Positions 46,760 through 56,567 of a DNA stretch of 64,000 nt are shown piece after piece. A model generated the notes under the pieces. The model was not told the DNA's origin. It did not search any database and worked only from the letters and a program-made list of their open reading frames with translations. The stretch lies in the NCBI GenBank assembly GCA_001314655.1, contig LJSF01000014.1:64001-128000 (forward strand), written 5' to 3'. Source of the DNA: Rhodobacteraceae bacterium HLUCCA08. GTDB lineage: Bacteria; Pseudomonadota; Alphaproteobacteria; Rhodobacterales; Rhodobacteraceae. Both the position numbers and the translations under genes were made by a program. How positions within the stretch are numbered: position 1 is the stretch's first letter; the number at the start of each line of letters is the position of its first letter.

Positions 46760-49552
46760 ATGTTCACGATCGGCGCCATAGGCTTCACCGCGCCCTGGCT
46801 GCTGCTGGGGCTGATCGTGCTGCCGGTGCTGTGGCTGATCCTGCGCGCGGTGCCGCCGGCGCCGATCCGGCGGCGGTTTCCCGGTGTCGCCCTGCTGCTG
46901 GGCCTGGCCGATGACGAAACCCAGACCGACCGCACGCCCTGGTGGCTGCTGCTGCTGCGGCTGCTGGCGGTCTCGGCGGTGATCATCGCCTTCGCCGGCC
47001 CGATCCTGAACCCCGAGCAGCGCGAACCGGGCACCGGGCCGCTGCTGATCCTGGTCGATGGCAGCTGGGCCGATGCGCGCGACTGGCCGCGCCGGATCGA
47101 CCGGATCGAGGCCGCCCTGTCCGAGGCCGCCCGCGACGGCCGCCCGGTCGCCCTGGTCAGCCTGACCGACCTGCCGCCCGAGCCGCCTGTCTTCGTCGAT
47201 GCCGAGGCGCTGAACCAGAGCCTGCCCTCCCTGTCGCCCGCGCCCTTCGCCCCGGATGCGCAGGCCGTCGCCGACTGGGCGGCCGGGTTCGATGGCGGTT
47301 TCGACACGTTCTGGCTGTCCGACGGGCTGGCCCGCGACGGGCGCGACGCGCTGCTGGCCGCGCTCGAACGCCAGGGCAGCGTCCGCGTCTTCGAAAGCGC
47401 GCGCCCGGTGCTGGGCCTGGCCCCGGCCGGGTTCGAGGACGGCGTCATCACCCTGAACGCCCTGCGCGCCGCCCCCGGCCCCGCGACCGAGATCGAGGTC
47501 GCCGCGATCGGCCTCGACCCCGCCGGGACCGAGCGACGTCTGGAAACCCGGATCGCCGGTTTCGAGGCCGAAGCCACCGCGGCGACCGTCACCTTCGAAT
47601 TGCCGCCCGAACTGCGCAATCGCGTCACCCGGTTCGAACTGTCCGGCATCGCCTCGGCCGGCGCGGTTTCGCTGGGCGACGACACGCTGCGCCGGCGCGA
47701 GGTGGCGCTGATCTCGGGCGGCAACGACCCCGAGGGGCTGGAGCTGCTGTCGCCGCTGCATTACCTGCGCCAGGCCCTGGTGCCCACCGCCGACCTGATC
47801 GACGGCACCCTGGCCGATATCCTGCTGGCCAATCCCGACGTGATCGTGCTGGCCGATGTCGCCACCCTGACCGCGTTGGAACAGGACGAGATGGTCGACT
47901 GGGTCAGCGACGGCGGCCTGCTGGTGCGCTTTGCCGGCCCAAGGCTGGCCGCCTCGGACCTGGCCCGCGACGCAACCGACCCGCTGATGCCGGTGCGGCT
48001 GCGGGTCGGCGGGCGGTCGATCGGCGGCGCGATGTCCTGGGGCGAACCCAAGGCGCTGGCCCCCTTCGCCGAGGACAGCCCCTTTTTCGGCCTGCCGATC
48101 CCCGAGGACGTCACCGTGAATGCCCAGGTCATGGCCCAGCCCGACCCGGAACTCGCCGATCGGGTGATCGCCCAGCTGGCCGATGGCACGCCGCTGGTCA
48201 CCCGCAAGGACCTGGGCGAGGGCCATGTCGTCCTGTTCCATGTCACCGCCAATGCCGAATGGTCGACCCTGCCGCTGTCGGGCCTGTTCGTGCAGATGCT
48301 GGAACGGCTCGCCGTGTCGACGCGGCCCGCCGCCGAATCGATCGAGGACCTGGAGGGGACCAGCTGGATGCCGCAGAAGGTTCTGGATGCCTATGGCACG
48401 CTTCAGGATGCCGGCACCCTGCCCGGCGTCGACGGTGCCGACCTGGCCACCGGCCGGCCCGGGCCCGGCATGCTGCCCGGGCTTTACAGCAGCGACGACC
48501 GGGCCTTGGCGCTGAACGTGATCGGGCCCGAAACCACGCTCGCCACCACCGAATGGCCCGCCCGGATCACGGTCGAAGGGCTGGAGGCGATCCGCGAATT
48601 GCCGCTCAAGGGATGGCTGCTGGGCGCGGCCCTGCTGTTGCTGATGATCGACATCCTGGCCTCGCTGGCGCTGTCGGGCCGGATGCGCGGCCCGCGCGAC
48701 ACGATCCGCCCCGGCGCGACGGCCGCCGCCCTGGCGCTGGCGCTTGCGCTGGTTCCGGGCCAGGCCCCCCGCGCCCAGGACGCCCCGCCAGCCGATGACG
48801 ATTTCGCCGTCGCCGCCACCGCGGACGTGGTTCTGGCCTATGTGATCACCGGCGACCCGCGGGTCGACGAATTGTCCGAGGCCGGCCTCTACGGGCTGTC
48901 CAACACCCTGTTCCAGCGCACCTCGATCGAACCCGCCATGCCGATGGGGATCAATCTCGAAACCGACGAGCTGACCTTTTTCCCCTTCCTCTACTGGCCG
49001 ATCACCCCCGACCAGGCCCTGCCGTCGCGCGACGCCTATGCCAAGCTCAACCGCTATCTGCGCACCGGCGGAATGATCCTGTTCGACACCCGCGATGCGG
49101 ACCTGGCGCGGTTCGGATCCTCCTCGCCCGAGGGGCAGCGGCTGCAGGCCATCGCCCGGGGCCTCGACATCCCGCCGCTGGAACCGATCCCCGAGGATCA
49201 CGTTCTGACCCGGACCTTCTATCTGCTGCAGGATTTTCCCGGCCGCCATCCCAGCCGCGATGTCTGGGTCGAGGCCGCGCCGGCCGATGCCGAACGGGTC
49301 GACGGCATGCCGTTCCGCAACCTCAATGACGGCGTCACGCCGGTGGTGGTCGGCGGCAATGACTGGGCCGCGGCCTGGGCCCAGAACCAGGTCGGCGCCC
49401 CGCTGGTGCCGATCGGCCGGGGCATGGCCGGCGAACGCCAGCGCGAAATCGCCCTGCGTTTCGGCGTCAACCTGATCATGCATGTGCTGACCGGCAATTA
49501 CAAAAGCGACCAGGTCCATGTCCCGGCGCTGCTGGAAAGGCTGGGGCAATGA
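46760..49552 (+). CDS. BatA-type membrane protein with C-terminal DUF4159
   Basis: 930 aa. It opens with the BatA N-terminal membrane segment (FTAPWLLLGLIVLPVLWLIL, then RRRFPGVALL and a second TM WWLLLLRLLAVSAVIIAFAG). A VWA-like region follows (ILVDGSWADARDWPRRIDRI), then a GATase-like periplasmic part (LLANPDVIVLADVATL) and another TM helix near 615-640 (LLGAALLLLMIDILASLAL). The last about 210 residues are DUF4159 (VLAYVITGDPRVDELSEAGL, DELTFFPFLYWPITPDQALP, GGMILFDTRDA). It overlaps the next gene by ATGA. The protein is probably a large inner-membrane partner of MoxR/DUF58 in envelope maintenance; the exact role is unknown. Confidence 0.88.
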   Translation: MFTIGAIGFTAPWLLLGLIVLPVLWLILRAVPPAPIRRRFPGVALLLGLADDETQTDRTPWWLLLLRLLAVSAVIIAFAGPILNPEQREPGTGPLLILVDGSWADARDWPRRIDRIEAALSEAARDGRPVALVSLTDLPPEPPVFVDAEALNQSLPSLSPAPFAPDAQAVADWAAGFDGGFDTFWLSDGLARDGRDALLAALERQGSVRVFESARPVLGLAPAGFEDGVITLNALRAAPGPATEIEVAAIGLDPAGTERRLETRIAGFEAEATAATVTFELPPELRNRVTRFELSGIASAGAVSLGDDTLRRREVALISGGNDPEGLELLSPLHYLRQALVPTADLIDGTLADILLANPDVIVLADVATLTALEQDEMVDWVSDGGLLVRFAGPRLAASDLARDATDPLMPVRLRVGGRSIGGAMSWGEPKALAPFAEDSPFFGLPIPEDVTVNAQVMAQPDPELADRVIAQLADGTPLVTRKDLGEGHVVLFHVTANAEWSTLPLSGLFVQMLERLAVSTRPAAESIEDLEGTSWMPQKVLDAYGTLQDAGTLPGVDGADLATGRPGPGMLPGLYSSDDRALALNVIGPETTLATTEWPARITVEGLEAIRELPLKGWLLGAALLLLMIDILASLALSGRMRGPRDTIRPGATAAALALALALVPGQAPRAQDAPPADDDFAVAATADVVLAYVITGDPRVDELSEAGLYGLSNTLFQRTSIEPAMPMGINLETDELTFFPFLYWPITPDQALPSRDAYAKLNRYLRTGGMILFDTRDADLARFGSSSPEGQRLQAIARGLDIPPLEPIPEDHVLTRTFYLLQDFPGRHPSRDVWVEAAPADAERVDGMPFRNLNDGVTPVVVGGNDWAAAWAQNQVGAPLVPIGRGMAGERQREIALRFGVNLIMHVLTGNYKSDQVHVPALLERLGQ

Positions 49553-51618
49553 CCGGGCAGATTGTCCTCGATCCGCTGATCCCGCTGATCCTGCTTGTTG
49601 CGGCGGCCGGGCTGGCCGTGCTGGGTGTGGCGCTGGCGCTGTGGCGCGGCCTGCCGGGCTGGTGGCTGCGGGCCCTGGCCGCCGCGGCGATCCTGGCGGC
49701 GATCGCCAACCCCTCGCTCCGGCAGGAGGATCGCGCGCCGCTGACCGATATCGTCATCGCCGTGATCGACGAAACCGCCAGCCAGCGCATCGCCGACCGC
49801 CCGGACCAGAGCGCGGCCGCGCTGGCCGGGTTGCAGGCGGATGTCGACCGGCGCGACAATACCGAACTGCGCGTGGTCACCCTGGGCGATGCCGAGGACG
49901 ACGGCGGCACGCGCCTGATGGGCGCCGTGGCCGAGGCCCTGGCCGAGGAACCCCGCGCCCGGGTCGCCGGGATCGTCGTGATCACCGATGGCCGCGCCCA
50001 TGACATCGAGGCCGCGCCCGATCTGCCGGCCCCGTTCCATGCCCTGCTGACCGGACAGCCCGACGATTGGGACCGGCGCCTGGTGATCCGCAACGCGCCC
50101 TCCTTCGCCATTCTCGGCGAGCCGGTCACCCTGACCCTGCGGGTCGAGGACCAGGGCGCCGCCCCCGCGGCCTCCATGGCCGACCTGACCATCGCCATCG
50201 ACGGCGGCGCGCCGATGCCGTTCCGGGTGCCGGTCAACGAGGATATCGAACTGCCGCTCACCCTGCCCCATGGCGGCATGAACGTGCTGCAATTCGACAC
50301 GCCGGAAATCGAGGGCGAGTTGACCGACCGCAACAATGCCGCGGTGCTGCAGATCAACGGCGTGCGCGACCGGCTGCGGGTGCTGCTGGTGTCGGGCGAA
50401 CCGCATCCGGGCGAACGCACCTGGCGCAACCTGCTGAAATCCGACAGTTCGGTCGACCTGGTGCATTTCACCATCCTGCGCCCGCCGGAAAAACAGGACG
50501 GCGTTCCGGTCACCGAATTGTCGCTGATCGCCTTTCCCACGCGCGAGCTGTTTCTGGAAAAGATCGATGAATTCGACCTGATCATCTTCGACCGGTACCA
50601 GCGTCGCGGCATCCTGCCCGCCGCCTATTTCGAGAACGTCGCCGATTACGTCGAGAATGGCGGCGCGGTCCTGGTCGCGGCCGGGCCGGATTACGCCAGC
50701 GCCGACAGCATCTATCGCTCGCCGCTGTCCGCCGTTCTGCCCGGCGCGCCCACCGCACGGGTCTACGAGGAAGGGTTCCGCCCGGCCCTGACCGATCTGG
50801 GCCAGCGCCACCCGGTGACCGAGGGGCTGGAAGAGTTCGCCCCGGCCCCGGCGGACGAGGACGGCCCCGGCTGGGGCCGCTGGTTCCGCCATATCGACGT
50901 GATCGCCACGCCCGAGGCCACCACGGTGATGACCGGCGTCGACGACCGTCCGCTCTTGATGCTGGAACGGGTCGGCGAGGGGCGGGTGGCGCTGCTGGCC
51001 TCGGACCATGCCTGGCTGTGGAACCGCGGCTACGAGGGCGGCGGGCCACAGCTGGAATTGCTGCGCCGGCTGGCCCATTGGATGATGAAGGAACCCGAAC
51101 TCGAGGAAGAGGCGCTCTGGGTCGAACCGACCGGCCTGACCATGCGCATCATCCGCCGTACCCTGGGCGAGGATGTGGGCGCCGTCACCATCACCCATCC
51201 CGACGGCACCGAAACCGTGCTGGAGCTGGAGCAGACCAGCCCGGGCCGCTTCGAATCGCTGTGGGAGGCGCCGGAAATCGGGCTTTATCGGCTGAGCGAC
51301 GGCGACCAGGAGGCGGTCATCGCCCTCGGCCCCGCGGCGCCGCGCGAATTCGAACAGACCATCGCCACCGGCGACGTGGTCGCCCCGGTGGTCGAGGCCA
51401 CGGGCGGCGGCGTGCTGGCCCTGGCCGACGGGGTGCCGGCGCTGCGCGACGTGCGGCCGGGCCGGCCCACCGCCGGCCGCGGCTGGATCGGCATCACCCC
51501 GCGCGACGCCTACCGGACAGCGGATGTGACGATCACCCCGATCCTGCCGCCCTGGGCCTTCCTGCTGATCGCCAGCGTGCTGGTGATCGGCGCCTGGTTG
51601 CGCGAAGGACGCCGCTAG
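49549..51618 (+). CDS. Large membrane protein with GATase1-like domain, end of the MoxR operon
   Basis: 689 aa. Two N-terminal TM helices (LIPLILLVAAAGLAVLGVAL; WWLRALAAAAILAAIANPSL) lead to a VWA-like segment (IVIAVIDETASQRIADRPDQ, AGIVVITDGRAHDIEA), a beta-rich region (EPVTLTLRVEDQGAAP), and a class I glutamine-amidotransferase-like fold (DRLRVLLVSGEPHPGERTWR, FDLIIFDRYQRRGILPAAYF, ENGGAVLVAAGPDYAS). A last TM helix lies at the C-terminus (PPWAFLLIASVLVIGAWL). The amidotransferase Cys-His-Glu set is not evident, so the fold is probably structural. It is coupled to the preceding gene, and a terminator hairpin follows at 51621. Confidence 0.85.
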   Translation: MTGQIVLDPLIPLILLVAAAGLAVLGVALALWRGLPGWWLRALAAAAILAAIANPSLRQEDRAPLTDIVIAVIDETASQRIADRPDQSAAALAGLQADVDRRDNTELRVVTLGDAEDDGGTRLMGAVAEALAEEPRARVAGIVVITDGRAHDIEAAPDLPAPFHALLTGQPDDWDRRLVIRNAPSFAILGEPVTLTLRVEDQGAAPAASMADLTIAIDGGAPMPFRVPVNEDIELPLTLPHGGMNVLQFDTPEIEGELTDRNNAAVLQINGVRDRLRVLLVSGEPHPGERTWRNLLKSDSSVDLVHFTILRPPEKQDGVPVTELSLIAFPTRELFLEKIDEFDLIIFDRYQRRGILPAAYFENVADYVENGGAVLVAAGPDYASADSIYRSPLSAVLPGAPTARVYEEGFRPALTDLGQRHPVTEGLEEFAPAPADEDGPGWGRWFRHIDVIATPEATTVMTGVDDRPLLMLERVGEGRVALLASDHAWLWNRGYEGGGPQLELLRRLAHWMMKEPELEEEALWVEPTGLTMRIIRRTLGEDVGAVTITHPDGTETVLELEQTSPGRFESLWEAPEIGLYRLSDGDQEAVIALGPAAPREFEQTIATGDVVAPVVEATGGGVLALADGVPALRDVRPGRPTAGRGWIGITPRDAYRTADVTITPILPPWAFLLIASVLVIGAWLREGRR

Positions 51619-51620
51619 GC

Positions 51621-51639
51621 GGTGGGGTTAACCCCCACC
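51621..51639. terminator. Bidirectional terminator hairpin
   Basis: GGTGGGG (51621-51627), loop TTAAC, CCCCACC (51633-51639), exactly filling the space between the convergent stops at 51618 and 51640. Confidence 0.7.
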
Positions 51640-51987
51640 CTACCGCAGGGACAGGCTGTAGGTTTCGGTCCCCCAGCCATCGACATTGCACCGGGCGCGG
51701 ATCTGCACCCGGGCCACGCCCTCGGGGATCGTGATACCGCTCAGCGACCGGGTGAAGGGCTGTTCCTCGACATGGGGATGGGCCAGGTCGCGGGTGCCCA
51801 GAACGGTGCCATCGGCCAGTTCCACCCGCCAGCCATCGGCGTAATGGTCCCAGCCGGTATCGGGATGGGACAGGGTCACGTCGATCCGCCAGCCGGTGCC
51901 GGCGCGCTGCGCCTCGGCCCCGGTGATCTGCGGGATCTCGGCCAGGGCCGGAGACGCGAAGAGCAGGCAGGCGACGAGCATTCTCAT
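51640..51987 (-). CDS. Small secreted protein of unknown function
   Basis: 115 aa. Signal peptide MRMLVACLLFASPALA, mature part of about 100 residues forming a beta-sandwich-like run: IPQITGAEAQRAGTGWRIDV, TLSHPDTGWDHYADGWRVEL, IPEGVARVQIRARCNVDGWG. One Cys. It looks like a self-contained periplasmic beta domain conserved in layout, but I cannot name the family. It is monocistronic, converging with the MoxR operon. Confidence 0.7.
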   Translation of the reverse strand: MRMLVACLLFASPALAEIPQITGAEAQRAGTGWRIDVTLSHPDTGWDHYADGWRVELADGTVLGTRDLAHPHVEEQPFTRSLSGITIPEGVARVQIRARCNVDGWGTETYSLSLR

Positions 51988-52036
51988 GGCGCCACCCTAG
52001 CGTCGCCGGGCCGGGCGCGCAGTCACATCCCCGCGA

Positions 52037-52447
52037 TCAGAACGGCTTGACCACCACCAGGATCAGCACCGCGATCGTCGCCAGCACGCTGACCTCGTTG
52101 AAGACGCGCAGGTAGACATCGCTTTCGGTGAACACCCCGCGCCGCGCCCGCAGCACCAGCCGCCCGGTCCAGCCGTAATGCGCCGCCAGCGCCGCGACCA
52201 GCGCCAGCTTGGCCCACAGCCACAGCGGCCAGCCCCACAGGAACCCCATCCACACACCGGTGATGATGGCGATCACGCCAAGGCCCAGGGAAAAGCGATA
52301 CAGCCGGATCGTCAGATCGCCCAGCGGGCCGAATTCGCCCAGCCTGTCCCATTCCCGCTTCCAGTAGATGATCGCCCGCGGCACGGCGAAGATCGACGTC
52401 ATCCAACCCATAACGCAAAGAATGTGGATCACCAGCAGCGTGTTCAT
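52037..52447 (-). CDS. HemJ-like / CopD-family four-helix membrane protein
   Basis: 136 aa with four TM helices. The N-terminal NTLLVIHILCVMGWMTSIFAVPR has the early His and the F-x-x-PR of HemJ proteins; the last helix ends EVSVLATIAVLILVVVKPF, almost the HemJ signature (FNEVPxxLxxxIVxLVVVKPF). HemJ is the oxygen-independent protoporphyrinogen oxidase of many alphaproteobacteria. The sequence is somewhat shorter and more CopD-like in the middle (YRFSLGLGVIAIITGVWMGF), so it may be a paralogue rather than the housekeeping HemJ. It is divergent from glcD (108 bp between starts). Confidence 0.65.
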   Translation of the reverse strand: MNTLLVIHILCVMGWMTSIFAVPRAIIYWKREWDRLGEFGPLGDLTIRLYRFSLGLGVIAIITGVWMGFLWGWPLWLWAKLALVAALAAHYGWTGRLVLRARRGVFTESDVYLRVFNEVSVLATIAVLILVVVKPF

Positions 52448-52555
52448 GCGCCCTTCCTGCCGCCCCGCGCCCTCCGCTGCAAGCGGCAAAGCAGCGCGGT
52501 TGCCCGGGCGCCGAAATTGGTATAGAAACCTGACCAATCCAGCGCGGAGCCGCCC

Positions 52556-53992
52556 ATGCAGATGCCCGACCCCGATTCCCGCGTGTTGTCGCGCAAGGCC
52601 CAGATCGTCGAGCGTCTGCGCGCCGTGCTGCCCGATGCGGCCGTCATCTCGGACCCTGTCGAAACCCGTGCCTATGAATGCGACGCGCTGGCCGCCTATC
52701 GCTGCCCGCCGCTGGCCGTGGTCCTGCCCTCGACCACGCAGGAGGTCGCCGCAGCGCTTGCGCTGTGCCATGCCGAAGGCGTGCCCGTGGTGCCGCGCGG
52801 GGCCGGCACCTCGCTTGCCGGTGGCGCGCTGCCCACCGCCGACTGCGTGATCCTGGGCACCGCGCGGATGACCGAGGTGCTCGAGGTCAGCTATCCCGAT
52901 CGCATCATCCGGGTGCAAAGCGGGCGCACCAACCTGTCCGTCACCGGCGCGGTCGAAGGCGACGGGTTCTTTTATGCCCCCGACCCCTCCAGCCAGCTGG
53001 CCTGTGCCATCGCCGGCAATATCGCGATGAATTCCGGCGGCGCCCATTGCCTGAAATACGGGGTGACGACGAACAACCTGCTGGGCGTCACGATGGTGCT
53101 GATGGACGGCACAATCGTCGAACTGGGCGGCGCGGCGATGGATGCGGGCGGGCTGGACCTGCTGGGGCTCATCTGCGGCTCCGAAGGGCAGCTTGGCGTG
53201 GTGACGGAGGCCACCCTGCGCATCCTGCCCAAGCCCGAAGGCGCCCGGCCGGTGCTGATGGGCTATGACAGCTCCGAAGTGGCCGGCCAGGTCGTGTCCG
53301 ACATCATCCGCGCGGGCCTTCTGCCGGTGGCGATCGAATTCATGGACCGCCCCTGCATCGAGGCGACCGAAGCCTTCGCCAAGGCGGGCTACCCGATGTG
53401 CGAGGCGCTGCTGATCGTCGAGGTCGAGGGCAGCCCGGCCGAGATCGACGAACAGCTGGGCCTGATCACGCAGATCGCCCGCAGGCACGACCCGGTGGAA
53501 CTGCGCGAGGCGACCGACGCGGACGAGGCGGCGCGGATCTGGCTGGGCCGCAAATCCGCCTTCGGGGCGATGGGCCAGATCAACGATTACATCTGCCTGG
53601 ATGGCACGATCCCGGTCAGCCAGCTGCCGTTCGTGCTGCGCCGGATCGCCGAGATGGCGGCCGATTACGGCCTGGGCGTGGCCAACGTGTTCCATGCCGG
53701 CGACGGCAACATGCATCCGCTGATCCTCTACGACGCCAATGGCGGAGAGCTGGACAAGGCCGAGGCGCTGGGCGCCGATATCCTGCGGCTTTGCGTCGAG
53801 GTCGGCGGCTGCCTGACCGGCGAACACGGCGTGGGCATCGAAAAGCGCGACCTGATGGAAGTGCAATTCGGCCCCGACGATCTGGAGGCGCAGATGGCGG
53901 TCAAGGACGTGTTCGACCCGGCCTGGCTGCTGAACCCGGCCAAGGTGTTTCCGCTTGCGGCCAGCGCCGGGCGGCGGATGGCGGCCGAATGA
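52556..53992 (+). CDS. glcD: Glycolate oxidase subunit GlcD
   Basis: 478 aa. FAD-linked oxidase of the vanillyl-alcohol-oxidase fold: PPLAVVLPSTTQEVAAALAL, VVPRGAGTSLAGGALPTAD (FAD pyrophosphate binding), IAGNIAMNSGGAHCLKYGV, and the C-terminal VANVFHAGDGNMHPLIL and LTGEHGVGIEKRDL with active-site residues. GlcD carries the glycolate-oxidising flavin; together with GlcE and GlcF it passes electrons to the membrane quinone pool, making glyoxylate from glycolate. It is followed by glcE after 67 bp. Confidence 0.95.
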   Translation: MQMPDPDSRVLSRKAQIVERLRAVLPDAAVISDPVETRAYECDALAAYRCPPLAVVLPSTTQEVAAALALCHAEGVPVVPRGAGTSLAGGALPTADCVILGTARMTEVLEVSYPDRIIRVQSGRTNLSVTGAVEGDGFFYAPDPSSQLACAIAGNIAMNSGGAHCLKYGVTTNNLLGVTMVLMDGTIVELGGAAMDAGGLDLLGLICGSEGQLGVVTEATLRILPKPEGARPVLMGYDSSEVAGQVVSDIIRAGLLPVAIEFMDRPCIEATEAFAKAGYPMCEALLIVEVEGSPAEIDEQLGLITQIARRHDPVELREATDADEAARIWLGRKSAFGAMGQINDYICLDGTIPVSQLPFVLRRIAEMAADYGLGVANVFHAGDGNMHPLILYDANGGELDKAEALGADILRLCVEVGGCLTGEHGVGIEKRDLMEVQFGPDDLEAQMAVKDVFDPAWLLNPAKVFPLAASAGRRMAAE

Positions 53993-54059
53993 CGGGGGGC
54001 GCTGCCCCCGCCGCCCTGCGGGCGACTCCCCCGAGGTATTTGAAGGACAAAGGCAGCCC

Positions 54060-55178
54060 ATGAGACCGACAAGCGAGGCCGAGCTGTGCGAGGCGATCCG
54101 GGATGCGGGCGGACCGCTGCGGGTGCGCGGCGGCGGCACCCGCGATATCGGCTTACCGGTCGCCGGCGAGGTGCTGGAAACCGGCGGGCTGTCGGGCATC
54201 GTCGATTACGAACCGGGCGCCCTGACCCTGGTGGTGCGCGCGGGCACGCCGATGGCCGAAATCGAGCCGGTGCTGGCGGCCGAGGGCCAGGCCCTGTCCT
54301 TCGAACCGATGGATCACCGGGCGCTGCTGGGCACCGACGGGGCGCCGACGATCGGTGGCGTGGTGGCCGGGAACGTGTCCGGGCCGCGTCGGGTCAGCCA
54401 TGCGGGCGCCTGCCGCGACAGCCTGCTGGGCGTGCGCTTCGTCGACGGCCGGGGCAGGGTGATCCGCAATGGCGGGCGGGTGATGAAGAACGTCACCGGC
54501 TACGACCTGACCAAGCTGATGGCCGGCGCCCGGGGCAGCCTTGGCGTGCTGACCGAGGTCAGCCTCAAGGTCCTGCCGCGCCCCGAGGCGGCGGCGACGG
54601 TGGTCCTGTCGGGGCTGGACGATGCCCGCGCCGTGGCGGCGATGTCGGCGGCCCTGGGATCGCCCTTCGAGGTCAGCGGCGCGGCCCATGACGCAGAGGC
54701 ACGGCTGACCCGGTTGCGGGTCGAGGGGCTGGCCGGCTCTGTCGCCTACCGGGCCCGGCGCCTGGCCGAGTTGCTGAGCCCGTTCGGCCAGGCCGAGCTG
54801 ATCGAGGAGGCCGCCACCGTGGCAGGGACCTGGACCGCGATCCGGGACGTGACCGACTTCGCCGGGCGCGACGGCGATGTCTGGCGCCTGGCCCTGCGCC
54901 CGTCCCGGGCGGCCGCGCTGGCGGCAAGGGCCGAGCCGCGCGCCGCGCGCTATGATTGGGGCGGCGGGCTGGTCTGGCTGCTGATGGATCCGGGCACCGA
55001 TCTGCGCGCCCGAACGGGCTCCTTCGACGGTCATGCGACCCTGGTGCGCGCATCCCAGGCGACCCGCGCCGCCTTGGCGGTCTTTCCGCCGCAACCGGCG
55101 TCGGTCGCTGCGCTGACCGCGGGCCTCAAGGCGACATTCGACCCGCGCGGCATCCTGAACCCGGGAGAGATGATCTGA
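54060..55178 (+). CDS. glcE: Glycolate oxidase subunit GlcE
   Basis: 372 aa. The FAD-binding half is present (RVRGGGTRDIGLPVAGEVLE, LTLVVRAGTPMAEIEPVLAA, GVVAGNVSGPRRVSHAGACR), with NVTGYDLTKLMAGARGSLGV typical of GlcE. The C-terminal cap domain is shorter than in GlcD. The start ATG 54060 is preceded by AAGGACAAAGG. The gap before it holds the Rhodobacterales-type intergenic text CTCCCCCGAGGTATTTGAAG, a common repeat in this group, with a short GGGGGCGCTGCCCCC hairpin. The stop overlaps the glcF start (TGATG). Confidence 0.93.
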   Translation: MRPTSEAELCEAIRDAGGPLRVRGGGTRDIGLPVAGEVLETGGLSGIVDYEPGALTLVVRAGTPMAEIEPVLAAEGQALSFEPMDHRALLGTDGAPTIGGVVAGNVSGPRRVSHAGACRDSLLGVRFVDGRGRVIRNGGRVMKNVTGYDLTKLMAGARGSLGVLTEVSLKVLPRPEAAATVVLSGLDDARAVAAMSAALGSPFEVSGAAHDAEARLTRLRVEGLAGSVAYRARRLAELLSPFGQAELIEEAATVAGTWTAIRDVTDFAGRDGDVWRLALRPSRAAALAARAEPRAARYDWGGGLVWLLMDPGTDLRARTGSFDGHATLVRASQATRAALAVFPPQPASVAALTAGLKATFDPRGILNPGEMI

Positions 55179-56500
55179 TGCAGACCCATTTCACCCCCGA
55201 CCAGCTGAAAGATCCCGGCACCGCCCGCGCCAACGAGATCCTGCGCGCCTGCGTCCATTGCGGCTTTTGCACCGCGACCTGTCCGACCTATCAGGTGCTG
55301 GGCGACGAACTGGACAGCCCGCGCGGCCGGATCTACCTGATCAAGGACATGCTGGAAAACGACCGGGACCCGGATCCGAACACGGTCCTGCATCTCGACC
55401 GCTGCCTGTCCTGCCTGGCCTGCATGACCACCTGCCCCTCGGGGGTGCATTACATGCACCTGGTCGACCATGCCCGCGCCTATATCGAACAGCGCTACAA
55501 ACGGCCCTGGCACGACCGGGCGCTGCGCTGGGTGCTGGCGCGGATCATCCCCTATCCCCGCCGCTTCCGGCTGGCCCTGCTGGGCGCCAGGATCGGCAAG
55601 CCGGTGCGCCGGCTGATCCCGGATGCGCGGCTGCGCGCGATGCTCGAGATGGCGCCGAACCGTCTGCCCCCGGTGTCGCGCAACGACACGCCCCAGACCT
55701 TCCCCGCCAAGGGGAAAGGGAAGAAGCGCGTCGCGCTGATGACCGGCTGCGCCCAGCGGGCCCTGAACACCGATATCAACGATGCCACGATCCGCCTGCT
55801 GACCCGCCTGGGCTGCGAGGTGGTGGTGGCAAGCGGCGCCGGCTGCTGCGGCGCGCTGACCCATCACATGGGCAAGGCGGCCGAGGCCCATGCCAGCGCC
55901 GCCCGCAACATCCGTGCCTGGGGGGCCGAGATGGACGGCGCGGGCCTCGATGCGATCGTGATCAACACCTCGGGCTGCGGCACCACGGTCAAGGATTACG
56001 GCCACATGTTCCGCGGCACCGACCTGGCCGACCAGGCCGCCGCCGTGGCGGGCCGCGCCATGGACGTGACCGAGCTGCTCAAGACGCTCGACCTGCCCAG
56101 GGGCGCCGCGAAACCGCTCAAGGTCGCCTATCACGCCGCCTGTTCGCTGCAGCATGGCCAGCAGGTCAGATCCGCGCCCAAGGACCTGTTGCGGCAGGCC
56201 GGGTTCGAAGTGGTCGAACCGTCCGACCCGCATCTGTGCTGCGGCAGCGCCGGCACCTACAACCTGATGCAGCCCGAGATTTCGGGGCAGCTCAAGACGC
56301 GCAAGGTGGCGACGCTCGAGGCGACGCGGCCCGACCTGATCGCCGCCGGCAATATCGGCTGCATGATGCAGATCGGCGGCGGCACGGACCTGCCGGTGGT
56401 GCACACGGTCGAGCTGCTGGACTGGGCCACAGGCGGGCCGATGCCGCAGGCGCTGGCCCGCGACGACGCGCTGGGGCGCCAGCCCGTGGCGCTGGGCTGA
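55178..56500 (+). CDS. glcF: Glycolate oxidase iron-sulfur subunit GlcF
   Basis: 440 aa. Two 4Fe-4S ferredoxin motifs at the N-terminus: CVHCGFCTATCP and CLSCLACMTTCPSGV. Two CCG domains follow (GAGCCGALTHHMGK and DPHLCCGSAGTYN), each with the CxnCCG pattern found in heterodisulfide-reductase-type subunits. It accepts electrons from GlcD/GlcE and links them to the quinone pool at the membrane. It is coupled to glcE by 1 nt. Confidence 0.95.
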   Translation: MQTHFTPDQLKDPGTARANEILRACVHCGFCTATCPTYQVLGDELDSPRGRIYLIKDMLENDRDPDPNTVLHLDRCLSCLACMTTCPSGVHYMHLVDHARAYIEQRYKRPWHDRALRWVLARIIPYPRRFRLALLGARIGKPVRRLIPDARLRAMLEMAPNRLPPVSRNDTPQTFPAKGKGKKRVALMTGCAQRALNTDINDATIRLLTRLGCEVVVASGAGCCGALTHHMGKAAEAHASAARNIRAWGAEMDGAGLDAIVINTSGCGTTVKDYGHMFRGTDLADQAAAVAGRAMDVTELLKTLDLPRGAAKPLKVAYHAACSLQHGQQVRSAPKDLLRQAGFEVVEPSDPHLCCGSAGTYNLMQPEISGQLKTRKVATLEATRPDLIAAGNIGCMMQIGGGTDLPVVHTVELLDWATGGPMPQALARDDALGRQPVALG

Positions 56501-56567
56501 TGGACCGGCCGCATTTTCGACAAAGTGTCGGGCTACGCCCTGGACAATCGACACGACCGGCTGTGCC

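Noticed and set aside
46289-49549. Minus-strand open frame of 1086 codons opposite the BatA/DUF4159 gene
   Set aside because: Antisense shadow with long Gln/Gly/Arg runs; the plus-strand gene has membrane helices and a recognisable DUF4159.
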